A stretch of 64,000 nucleotides of DNA from Pedobacter sp. GTDB taxonomy: Bacteria; Bacteroidota; Bacteroidia; Sphingobacteriales; Sphingobacteriaceae. Positions 43,295 to 50,923 of the stretch are shown here, one piece after another. The position numbers and the translations under genes are program-made. The stretch covers positions 310,001 to 374,000 of the forward strand of contig JAVHXV010000002.1 of the NCBI GenBank assembly GCA_031119475.1, given 5' to 3'. The notes under the pieces were generated by a model. It saw only the letters and a list, made by a program, of their open reading frames with translations. It searched no databases and was not told where the DNA came from. Positions within the stretch are counted from its first letter, which is position 1. Every line of letters starts with the position of its first letter.

Positions 43295-44137
43295 ATGAAA
43301 CTAATCATACATGGTGGCTTTTTTAGCGAATCGGCAACCAATCAGGAAACAAAAAAGGCTAAGCAGGATGCATTGGGCCGGATTGCAGAAATGGCCGGGC
43401 AATTTTTGAAAGGCCACACTGCACTGGAAACGGTAGTTTATGCCGTCTCCTTATTAGAAGATGATGAGCTTTTTAATGCCGGTATCGGTTCCCAGATTCA
43501 AAGCGATGGCAAGGTGCGCCTAAGTGCCTCCCTCATGGAAGGGAAAAGTCAAAAATTTAGCGGCGTGATCAACTTGGAAAATGTAAAAAATCCTATCCAG
43601 GTCGCAGCAAAACTGCTTGGTACTGATGATCGCGTGCTGAGCGGGGAAGGCGCCCAGATTTTTGCCAGAAAACAGGGCTTCGCAGATTTTAATCCGATTA
43701 CGCCGCAGCGGATGAAAGAATACACATTGAAATTAAATCAGCAGGAACGAAAGGGCACTGTTGGATGCGTGGCTTTGGATGCAGATGGGAATTTGGCCGC
43801 GGCTACATCGACAGGTGGAAAAGGCTTTGAGATTCCCGGTCGTGTGAGCGACTCGGCCACAGTTGCGGGAAATTATGCCAATATCGATGCAGGAATTTCC
43901 TGCACTGGAGTGGGAGAAGATATCGTAAGCGGGGCACTGGCCGCCAAAATTGTTACCCGGGTGAGCGATGGCTTTACGTTGGCCGCAGCCTGTGAAAAAT
44001 CTTTTGCAGAACTTCAATCTATTGATGGCTTTGCGGGAGTCATCGGTATTTCGGCAAAGGGCGAAATGTACCATTGCGATTCGCATCCCTATATGGTTTG
44101 GGCATCTTTTGATGGTAATTTACAGGTGTTTAACTAA
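43295..44137 (+). CDS. Isoaspartyl peptidase / plant-type asparaginase (Ntn hydrolase)
   Basis: The enzyme cleaves beta-aspartyl dipeptides such as the beta-Asp-Arg made by cyanophycinase. The 280-residue precursor would self-cleave before Thr155 in ERKGTVGCVALD, giving the N-terminal nucleophile of the beta subunit. Family motifs include KLIIHGGFFSES at the start, ELFNAGIGSQIQSDGKVRLSASLM, and GRVSDSATVAGNYANIDAGISCTGVGE. Its neighbourhood with cphA and cphB strongly suggests the cyanophycin dipeptidase role rather than general asparaginase. Confidence 0.92.
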   Translation: MKLIIHGGFFSESATNQETKKAKQDALGRIAEMAGQFLKGHTALETVVYAVSLLEDDELFNAGIGSQIQSDGKVRLSASLMEGKSQKFSGVINLENVKNPIQVAAKLLGTDDRVLSGEGAQIFARKQGFADFNPITPQRMKEYTLKLNQQERKGTVGCVALDADGNLAAATSTGGKGFEIPGRVSDSATVAGNYANIDAGISCTGVGEDIVSGALAAKIVTRVSDGFTLAAACEKSFAELQSIDGFAGVIGISAKGEMYHCDSHPYMVWASFDGNLQVFN

Positions 44138-44149
44138 AAAAAATACCTA

Positions 44150-44157
44150 TCTTTGCC
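44150..44157 (+). promoter_or_regulatory. -7 element just before the TPR gene
   Basis: TATCTTTG (about 44149-44157) ends about 4 bp before the ATG at 44160, a third case of a predicted leaderless transcript. Confidence 0.5.
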
Positions 44158-44159
44158 AG

Positions 44160-44840
44160 ATGTACAAGTTTTTTTTAGCGCTCATCTGTTTGTTTTTTGC
44201 AGCTTCCTCTATGGCGCAAAATGTAAACTCTGGACCTCAAGATACACCTCAGTTTGGTACCGCCATTAACATTGCGGTGTCTCCGTCTGAAGAATCAGAT
44301 GGCGATGAATTTTTTGCGGACGCAGAAAAAAACGAAAAGAAAGGCGACCTTAACGAGGCCCTGACCTTATTCGGAAAAGCAGCTTTTGAATACAACAACG
44401 ATAAAAAGTTTAGCCGATACGCTGCGGCCCTCTTGCGGATGAGCAATGTACATTTGTTGCTTGCGCATTATACAGAAGCTGAACAAGTGGTGCTAAATGC
44501 CGCACTAAAAACCTATTCGCGCATCGGGAGCAGGTCTGGTCAGATGGCAGCCTACAACCAATTGGGCAAAATTTATTACGCAGCCAATAAATTGACCCAA
44601 TCACTCTGGTTTTTTACCCAACAGGGCATACTGGCACAGCAGCTCAAAAACAATACTTCCTATATCGACTCGGTCTTGGGCATTGCCCTGATCAAGATCA
44701 AGAAAAAGGAGTATTACCTGGCCACAAAAGATGTAAACAGGGCCGAGCTCTTGGCGAAAACAGCTCGTATTACCCAATTTGCCCAACAGATCAAGAACAG
44801 CAGGCAGGTTATTGCAGAAAAGCTGACCGTCAAAAAATAA
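44160..44840 (+). CDS. Secreted TPR-like protein
   Basis: The 226-residue protein has a signal peptide (FFLALICLFFAASSMAQ), an acidic spacer (SPSEESDGDEFFADAEKNEKKG) and helical TPR-type repeats (NEALTLFGKAAFEYNN; AYNQLGKIYYAANKLTQSLWFF). It shares its repeat style with the sensor domains of the two histidine kinases that follow and may be a periplasmic partner or degraded paralogue of them. A longer frame from 43968 overlaps the peptidase gene and was rejected. Confidence 0.75.
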   Translation: MYKFFLALICLFFAASSMAQNVNSGPQDTPQFGTAINIAVSPSEESDGDEFFADAEKNEKKGDLNEALTLFGKAAFEYNNDKKFSRYAAALLRMSNVHLLLAHYTEAEQVVLNAALKTYSRIGSRSGQMAAYNQLGKIYYAANKLTQSLWFFTQQGILAQQLKNNTSYIDSVLGIALIKIKKKEYYLATKDVNRAELLAKTARITQFAQQIKNSRQVIAEKLTVKK

Positions 44841-44887
44841 GCAAAGAACCTTTCACATCCCGTTAAAAACTATCCCAATTCCAAAAT

Positions 44888-44931
44888 ATACCTTGTTCAA
44901 GGTATTGGTTTATATGGTCTTTTAACAGACC
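44888..44931. promoter_or_regulatory. Two inverted repeats before the first histidine kinase gene
   Basis: ATACCTTG-TT-CAAGGTAT (44888-44905) is a perfect 8-bp inverted repeat, followed by GGTCT...AGACC (44916-44931). They end 9 bp before the kinase ATG and are candidate operators, possibly for the response regulator encoded downstream. Confidence 0.5.
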
Positions 44932-44939
44932 TTTAAGCT

Positions 44940-47234
44940 ATGGAAAATTTGCGCTCGCCAAAATTTTGTGTCCTGGTATTGCTCCTATGTTTTAGTGCTT
45001 TTGGCTTAAAGGCACAAAAGCAGGCCACCATCGATAGCCTCAACAACATACTCAAGCTCAAAGCGCCAGGAGACCTTAAGCACATCAATGCGTTGAATGA
45101 CCTTGCCTATTTGTATGCAAAGACTGATTCCGCAAAGGCTACAGCTTATGCCAACCGCGCAAAAACCGCAGCTACCCCCATCAAATATACACTCGGTTTG
45201 GCTGAGGCCTACAAAGCCATAGGTATGGCCAATGCTTTTAGAAACCACACGGCCGTAGCCATTCAGCTCTTCAATATCTCTAATGATTACTACACCAAAC
45301 TGAACAACAAGCGGGAAATTGGCGGCAATTATGGCAATATTGGCTCTGCTTACAAGCTGGTCGGCAACCTGAGCCAGGCGCTTAGCGCTTTTTTAAAGGC
45401 CGAAAAAATCCATCGCGAAATCAATGACCTGGAAGCCATTGCTGCAGACCTGAACAACCTTGGTGCAGTAAGCTATGATCTCGGAAACTACGATAAGGCC
45501 ATCAGTTATTACCTGGAAGGTACGAAACTGATGGAAAAGCTGAAAAGACAGAAAGAAAATGCGCAGACTTTTATCAATATCGGCAATGTGCTGCGGCTGC
45601 AGAAAAACTTCTCTGAGGCCGTAGCCTACTACGACAAGGCCATCCAGATCCTTTCGGCCTACAACGATCAGTTGAACCTGGGCATTGCCTATCTCAACTA
45701 CGCCAACATCTACATCGAGCAATCTTTATATGATAAGGGCATCAACATGCTGAACCAGAGCATGGCCGCTTTCACCAAAGCAAATTTCAAGCGTGGACTT
45801 CAGGTCTGTTACAATAACTTGGGTGCGATGTACATCCGTCAGGAAAAATATCGACAGGCCATTCCTCTATTGGAAAAATCGATCAAGATTTCTGAGGAGG
45901 CGAACAATTTTGCAGGATTGGCCCTCGTACAACAGAACATCGCCTATGCCTACACGATGCTCAAGGAATATAAATTGGCAGAGGAATGGTTCAACAAATC
46001 TGAAAAAGCTGCCCACACCTATAATAAAGGGAACATCAATACTTTCGCAGAGATCTATAACCACCGGTCTTCCCTAGATTCAGCAACCGGAAATTTTAAG
46101 GATGCTTTTTTTCTGCGCGATAAATACCGGCTGATCAAAGATAGTTTGCTGAACGAAAAACTGAGCAAGCAGATCAATGAGCTCAATACCAAGTACCAGA
46201 CCGAAAAAAAAGAAACGCAGATTACGCTGCTTGGAAAGGAAAACCAGATCCAAAGTCTGGAACTGAACAAGAGTAGGCTAGAGCTTGAAAATGAACAGCT
46301 TGAAAACGACAGGAACCTGTTGAAGATCGGGAGCCAGGAACTGCTCTTGCTGAAGAACAAGATTGCCCTAGCTGGAGAGCAGGTTGAGGCCAAGGTAAAG
46401 GCCCAAAAGATCAGGTTATTGGCGACCAAAAACGAGATCCAACGTTTGGAACTGATCAAGCGCAATATTTTTCTGGGGTCCATTGCTGGGCTGTTGCTCA
46501 TTACGCTGGTTGTAGGCTATCTGCTTTATAACCGCTACAAACTGAAACAGGAGGCAAGGCTGCAGGCAGAAGTGATTGCACAGCAGGATGCCGCGACAAA
46601 GGCGGTATTAAGTGCTGAAGAAAATGAACGCAAGCGGATTTCTGGGGAACTGCATGATGGAATTGGGCAAATGTTCTCGGCCGTTAAAATGAACCTTTCG
46701 GCTATTACCGATCACCTTAAGTTTGAAGACCAGCACAGTGCCGATGTTTTCCAAAAAACAATGAACCTGATTGATGAAAGCTGCAAGGAAGTGCGGGTCA
46801 TTTCCCACCAGATGGCGCCAAACGTACTGCTCAAATCCGGGCTGACAGCTGCCATCAGGGATTTTATCAACAAGATCGATTCAAGAAAGCTAAAGATCAA
46901 CCTGGAGACTTTCGGACTTCAGCAGCGGTTGGCCCAGAACATCGAAACTGTGCTATACAGGGTTATCCAGGAAACCGTTAACAATGTGATCAAGCATGCC
47001 GCCGCAAATATGCTCGACATCCAGTTGAGCAAGGATGAGGAAGGGATCAACGTGATGATCGAAGACAATGGAAAGGGCTTCAATGTCTCACATCTGGATA
47101 AATTTGAAGGCATTGGACTAAAAAATATCCGTAGCCGAGTTGCTTATCTAAAAGGAACCGTCGATTTTTCTTCAGAAGTCGGCAAGGGCACCTTGATTGC
47201 TATTTTCATTCCTTTCACAGGAGTTGGGGCTTAA
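44940..47234 (+). CDS. TPR-domain sensor histidine kinase (HisKA_3, NarL type), copy 1
   Basis: The 764-residue protein has a signal peptide (VLLLCFSAFGLKAQ), about seven periplasmic TPRs (residues about 40-400), a long coiled coil, one transmembrane helix (FLGSIAGLLLITLVVGYLLY), a HisKA_3 dimerisation domain with the phosphorylated His572 in RISGELHDGIGQMF, and an HATPase with N box QETVNNVIKHA and G1 IEDNGKGF. It is a near-duplicate of the next kinase in the catalytic half. It should phosphorylate the NarL-type regulator encoded after copy 2. Confidence 0.93.
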   Translation: MENLRSPKFCVLVLLLCFSAFGLKAQKQATIDSLNNILKLKAPGDLKHINALNDLAYLYAKTDSAKATAYANRAKTAATPIKYTLGLAEAYKAIGMANAFRNHTAVAIQLFNISNDYYTKLNNKREIGGNYGNIGSAYKLVGNLSQALSAFLKAEKIHREINDLEAIAADLNNLGAVSYDLGNYDKAISYYLEGTKLMEKLKRQKENAQTFINIGNVLRLQKNFSEAVAYYDKAIQILSAYNDQLNLGIAYLNYANIYIEQSLYDKGINMLNQSMAAFTKANFKRGLQVCYNNLGAMYIRQEKYRQAIPLLEKSIKISEEANNFAGLALVQQNIAYAYTMLKEYKLAEEWFNKSEKAAHTYNKGNINTFAEIYNHRSSLDSATGNFKDAFFLRDKYRLIKDSLLNEKLSKQINELNTKYQTEKKETQITLLGKENQIQSLELNKSRLELENEQLENDRNLLKIGSQELLLLKNKIALAGEQVEAKVKAQKIRLLATKNEIQRLELIKRNIFLGSIAGLLLITLVVGYLLYNRYKLKQEARLQAEVIAQQDAATKAVLSAEENERKRISGELHDGIGQMFSAVKMNLSAITDHLKFEDQHSADVFQKTMNLIDESCKEVRVISHQMAPNVLLKSGLTAAIRDFINKIDSRKLKINLETFGLQQRLAQNIETVLYRVIQETVNNVIKHAAANMLDIQLSKDEEGINVMIEDNGKGFNVSHLDKFEGIGLKNIRSRVAYLKGTVDFSSEVGKGTLIAIFIPFTGVGA

Positions 47235-47313
47235 AAACTGCTGTTAAAAATACCCACTGGCACGGATGGTGGTGGGCTTTTATTACAGTTAATTTTGAGC
47301 GTTTAACTATCCG

Positions 47314-49260
47314 ATGAAATTTTCGCTCCTCCTTTTCTGTTTTTGCCTACTGCTTGTTGGTCAGTCGGATGGACAAGACCAAAAGTCACTCGACAGCTTG
47401 GAGCGTGTTTTCAATAACGATAAGGATGACAAATTGAAGCTTAAGCTTGCCGGCGACCTGTGCTGGAGCTTTGGCAACATCAATTTCGACAAGGCACTTT
47501 ATTTTGGCAAGGCCGAACTTCAACTGGCGTCACAGTTGGGAGATAGTGCCTCGATCGCATTGGCCTATAGCGATATCGGCAATACCTATACCCGCGTCAA
47601 CAAATTAAAGGAAGCACTTGCCTATCACTTAAAAGCCTATCAATTGCGCGAAAGGTTGGGACTAAAGGCCAAGGCTGCGGGATCCATTTCGAATATCTCG
47701 ATCATCTATAAACAGCTGGGCAACTATAGGGAAGCGGTCAATTACATGCACCGCTCGCTAAAGATCTATGAAGAGGCTGGAGATGAGGCGAAACAGGCCA
47801 TCGTGCTTTCCAATCTCGGAAACGTCTACATGAACTATGAGAAATATGCGGCAGCGAAGGAAAGTTATGACCGTGTGGTCCAGCTCGCCTCAAGATCAAA
47901 CAACAATGCCCTGTTGGCAGGGGCTTTTTCTGGGCTGATGAAATATTATTTTCAGCTCAAGAAATACCCGTCCGCCCTGCATTATGGAAACAAGGCAGCC
48001 AAACTCTTGCTTCAGCTCAACCTTAAAAACGACTTGGCCGCTGTGTACAATACCATCGGACAGGTTTATTATGAAGATGGAAATTATGCTGCTGCCATGA
48101 AATATTACCGCGAATCGCTGGCATTCAGGGTGTTTATGAAAGACCAGTTGGGCATTGCTTCCTGCTACAAGAACATGGCCGCATGTTATGCAGAATCAAA
48201 GGACTACAGCAATGCCGAAAAATATGTAACTAAGAGCATCGAAATATTTAAGGGGGTAGATGCCAAAGATTATCTTAGGGAAGCGTATGATGTATTGGGC
48301 GATATCTACGAAGCCAAACAAGACTACGCACGCTCTTTAAAGTCGTTCAAGGATGGTGCGGCCATGAAAGACAGCGTGTACAACAAACAGGCGATAGATC
48401 GGATCAATGAACTCCAGATCGCTTATGATACCGAAAAGAAAGCAAAGCAGATTATGCTCCTTAATAAAGAGAACAAGATCCAAAAGCTGCTGATCGGCAA
48501 AAGAAATACATGGCTGGGCATTGCGGCGGGTATTTTGTTCCTGGTGTTCTTGCTCGCATTTTTAGGGTACAAAGGCATTAAGCTAAGACAGGACGCCCGA
48601 TTGCAGGCGGAAGTGATCATACAGCAGGATCTTTCTACCAAGGCAATCCTTAATGCCGAAGAAAATGAGCGGAAAAGGATTTCTGGCGAACTGCACGATG
48701 GACTTGGACAGATGTTCTCTGCGATCAAACTCAATTTGTCGGGATTGGCCGATGAGGTCATGTTCAAACACTTGCAGAGCCGTGAGCTATTTGAGAAAAC
48801 CCTGAACCTGGTAGATGAAAGCTGTAAGGAAGTAAGGGTAATTGCGCACCAAATGGCACCCAATGTATTGCTGAAGTCGGGATTGGCCACGGCGGTACGT
48901 GATTTTATCAATAAAATCGATTCGCGCAAGCTGAAGATTAACCTGGAAACGCTTGGCCTTCAGGATCGATTGGACCAAAACATAGAAACCGTACTCTACC
49001 GCGTAATCCAGGAAACCGTGAACAATGTGATCAAACATGCTGCCGCCAATGCACTGGACATCCAATTGACCAAAGACGAGGAAAGCATCAATGTAATGAT
49101 CGAAGATAATGGGAAAGGATTTGATGCCATGAATTTGGAAAAGTTTGAGGGCATAGGCCTCAAGAACATTAGAAGCCGTATTGCCTACTTAAAGGGATCT
49201 GTCGATTTTTCTTCAAGTCCGGGTGCCGGAACGCTTGTGGCAATCTACATTCCTTTGTAA
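47314..49260 (+). CDS. TPR-domain sensor histidine kinase (HisKA_3, NarL type), copy 2
   Basis: The 648-residue paralogue of copy 1 has a signal peptide (LLFCFCLLLVGQSDGQ), six or so TPRs with the same SISNISIIYKQLGNYREAV style, a shorter coiled coil, one transmembrane helix (WLGIAAGILFLVFLLAFLGY), His461 in RISGELHDGLGQMF and a matching HATPase (QETVNNVIKHAAAN; IEDNGKGF). The kinase cores are much more alike than the sensor parts, indicating a tandem duplication followed by sensor divergence or homogenisation of the catalytic region. Confidence 0.93.
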   Translation: MKFSLLLFCFCLLLVGQSDGQDQKSLDSLERVFNNDKDDKLKLKLAGDLCWSFGNINFDKALYFGKAELQLASQLGDSASIALAYSDIGNTYTRVNKLKEALAYHLKAYQLRERLGLKAKAAGSISNISIIYKQLGNYREAVNYMHRSLKIYEEAGDEAKQAIVLSNLGNVYMNYEKYAAAKESYDRVVQLASRSNNNALLAGAFSGLMKYYFQLKKYPSALHYGNKAAKLLLQLNLKNDLAAVYNTIGQVYYEDGNYAAAMKYYRESLAFRVFMKDQLGIASCYKNMAACYAESKDYSNAEKYVTKSIEIFKGVDAKDYLREAYDVLGDIYEAKQDYARSLKSFKDGAAMKDSVYNKQAIDRINELQIAYDTEKKAKQIMLLNKENKIQKLLIGKRNTWLGIAAGILFLVFLLAFLGYKGIKLRQDARLQAEVIIQQDLSTKAILNAEENERKRISGELHDGLGQMFSAIKLNLSGLADEVMFKHLQSRELFEKTLNLVDESCKEVRVIAHQMAPNVLLKSGLATAVRDFINKIDSRKLKINLETLGLQDRLDQNIETVLYRVIQETVNNVIKHAAANALDIQLTKDEESINVMIEDNGKGFDAMNLEKFEGIGLKNIRSRIAYLKGSVDFSSSPGAGTLVAIYIPL

Positions 49261-49302
49261 ATTAGATCTGGATGATTTTGAAGCTCAACATATTTTAATC
49301 CG

Positions 49303-49938
49303 ATGGAAAATACGCTCTTGACCAATTTATTTATTGTAGACGACCACCAACTGGTCATCGACGGCCTTCGCTCCCTGCTCAACAATGAAGAGCGCTATGC
49401 CATTCTGGGCTCCTGCAATCAGCCCAAGGAAGTGATGGAAATGCTCGAGGAATTAAATGTAAACGTCTTGCTCACAGATATCAATATGCCCGGCATGTCT
49501 GGTGTGGAACTGACCAGAAATGTCAAAAAGAGATTTCCGGAGATCAAGGTATTGGCCCTTTCTATGTTTGGCGACCACCAGGTGATCAAGGAAATGATCG
49601 ATGCGGGCATTTCTGGGTACATCCTCAAAAATACGGGCAAACTGGAATTGCTGGAGGCGCTGGATAAATTGGCAAAAGGGCAGACCTTTTTTGGCGATGA
49701 GGTGACGCGTGAGCTGATGAAATCATTCCGCAACAACGACGAAGGCTCGCACCTGACCAATCGCGAAGTAGAAATCATCAGGCTGATCGAGTGTGAGCAC
49801 AGCAATAAGAAAATCGCCGACATGCTCTTCATCAGCGAACGGACGGTCGAAACCCATCGAAAGAATATTTTCAGGAAAACAGGTACACAGAGCATCGTAG
49901 GCCTGCTCAAATATGCCTATGAGCATAAGATCATCTAA
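49303..49938 (+). CDS. NarL/LuxR-family response regulator
   Basis: The 211-residue protein has a receiver domain (IVDDHQLVIDGLRSLL, phospho-acceptor Asp59 in LLTDINMPGMSGVE, Lys in GYILKNTGKLELLEAL) and a LuxR HTH (LTNREVEIIRLIECEHSNKKIADML and TVETHRKNIFRKTG). It follows the two TPR kinases by 42 bp and is their probable partner. The inverted repeats before kinase 1 are candidate targets. Confidence 0.94.
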   Translation: MENTLLTNLFIVDDHQLVIDGLRSLLNNEERYAILGSCNQPKEVMEMLEELNVNVLLTDINMPGMSGVELTRNVKKRFPEIKVLALSMFGDHQVIKEMIDAGISGYILKNTGKLELLEALDKLAKGQTFFGDEVTRELMKSFRNNDEGSHLTNREVEIIRLIECEHSNKKIADMLFISERTVETHRKNIFRKTGTQSIVGLLKYAYEHKII

Positions 49939-50037
49939 TTTATACCCACAGTTGGGTAGTTAAATATACCCGAGCAATGGTATTGTGCTGAGCAGGGCTT
50001 TTTCGAATTTTTGTGATATAAAAAATCACTTAAAAAA

Positions 50038-50556
50038 ATGAAAAAATTAACATTAGTCCTTTTAGCCGTATCATTTACTTCAGCATTTATTTCCTGCAAG
50101 AAAGACAAAGAGACAACTTCCGATTCTGCAACGGTAACCGTAAACGCCTCACTGCTCGGCTTTGATGGTACAAGCGGTACTGCTTTTAAGAGCACAGCCG
50201 GAAAAGTAACAAAATCTGGAAATTCCTACACCCTGACCGCTGTTGAAGATGGCGCAAAAAGAAGCATCAGCATCACTGTAAACAATGTGACCGCCTTGGG
50301 CACTTTTACCCTAGACAAAGGAAACACCAGTACAAATATGGGCATTTTGGTCAAAGACAACACGTCGACAGATGCCACATTGACCTATAAAACAGATGGA
50401 GTTTCTACCACGGGAGGAATTGGCGGCGGCTCGCTGCAGATTACCAAACTGACCGATACGGAAATCGAGGGCAAATTCTATGTTGTTGCCTATAACTCGG
50501 CAAAAGTGGCCGCATTTGTAGAAAATGGCGCATTCAGCGGAAAGATCACCAAATAG
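50038..50556 (+). CDS. Putative lipoprotein (DUF6252-like)
   Basis: The 172-residue protein has a lipoprotein signal peptide (LLAVSFTSAFISC, then KKDKETTSD) and a Ser/Thr/Gly-rich beta domain (SGNSYTLTAVEDGAKRSISITVNNV; GTFTLDKGNTSTNMGILVKD; IEGKFYVVAYNSAK). The pattern is that of the small calycin-like Bacteroidota lipoproteins annotated DUF6252, a tentative label. It lies between the response regulator gene and the stand-alone HTH gene, on the same strand, and may be a target of this system. Confidence 0.72.
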   Translation: MKKLTLVLLAVSFTSAFISCKKDKETTSDSATVTVNASLLGFDGTSGTAFKSTAGKVTKSGNSYTLTAVEDGAKRSISITVNNVTALGTFTLDKGNTSTNMGILVKDNTSTDATLTYKTDGVSTTGGIGGGSLQITKLTDTEIEGKFYVVAYNSAKVAAFVENGAFSGKITK

Positions 50557-50594
50557 ATCAGCCAAAATCATTCCTAACCTAAACGCTCCATCAT

Positions 50595-50813
50595 ATGAAG
50601 ACCAATACCAAAGCTATCGACGTTTTAAGTAGACGTGAGGTGGAAATTATCAAATTAATTACCCAGGAATATAGCAATGAAGATATTGCTTCGCACCTGG
50701 CCATCAGCAAACGTACGGTAGAGACGCACCGGAAAAACATCTTCAAGAAAACGAAGGTTAAAAGTATAGTTGGATTGGTCATGCTGGCAGTTAAAAACAA
50801 GCTGGTTTCTTAG
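50595..50813 (+). CDS. Stand-alone LuxR-type HTH protein without receiver domain
   Basis: The 72-residue product is only a GerE/LuxR HTH domain: VLSRREVEIIKLITQEYSNED, then IASHLAISKRTVETHRKNIF and KVKSIVGLVMLAVKNK. It is clearly related to the C-terminal domain of the regulator at 49303 (both have TVETHRKNIF and SIVGL). It has its own ATG 38 bp after the lipoprotein stop and its own terminator. It may be a truncated duplicate or a phosphorylation-independent regulator competing for the same sites. Confidence 0.85.
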   Translation: MKTNTKAIDVLSRREVEIIKLITQEYSNEDIASHLAISKRTVETHRKNIFKKTKVKSIVGLVMLAVKNKLVS

Positions 50814-50842
50814 CCTATTATTAACCAATACATAAAAATTAC

Positions 50843-50875
50843 AAAAAAGATACAGACTAAAACTGTATCTTTTTT
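50843..50875 (+). terminator. Intrinsic terminator of the signalling island
   Basis: AAAAAAGATACAG and CTGTATCTTTTTT form a perfect 13-bp stem around a 7-nt loop. Confidence 0.92.
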
Positions 50876-50923
50876 GTTTATTTAAAAAATTGGTATCATA
50901 TTGGATGATGATATTTTATAGGA

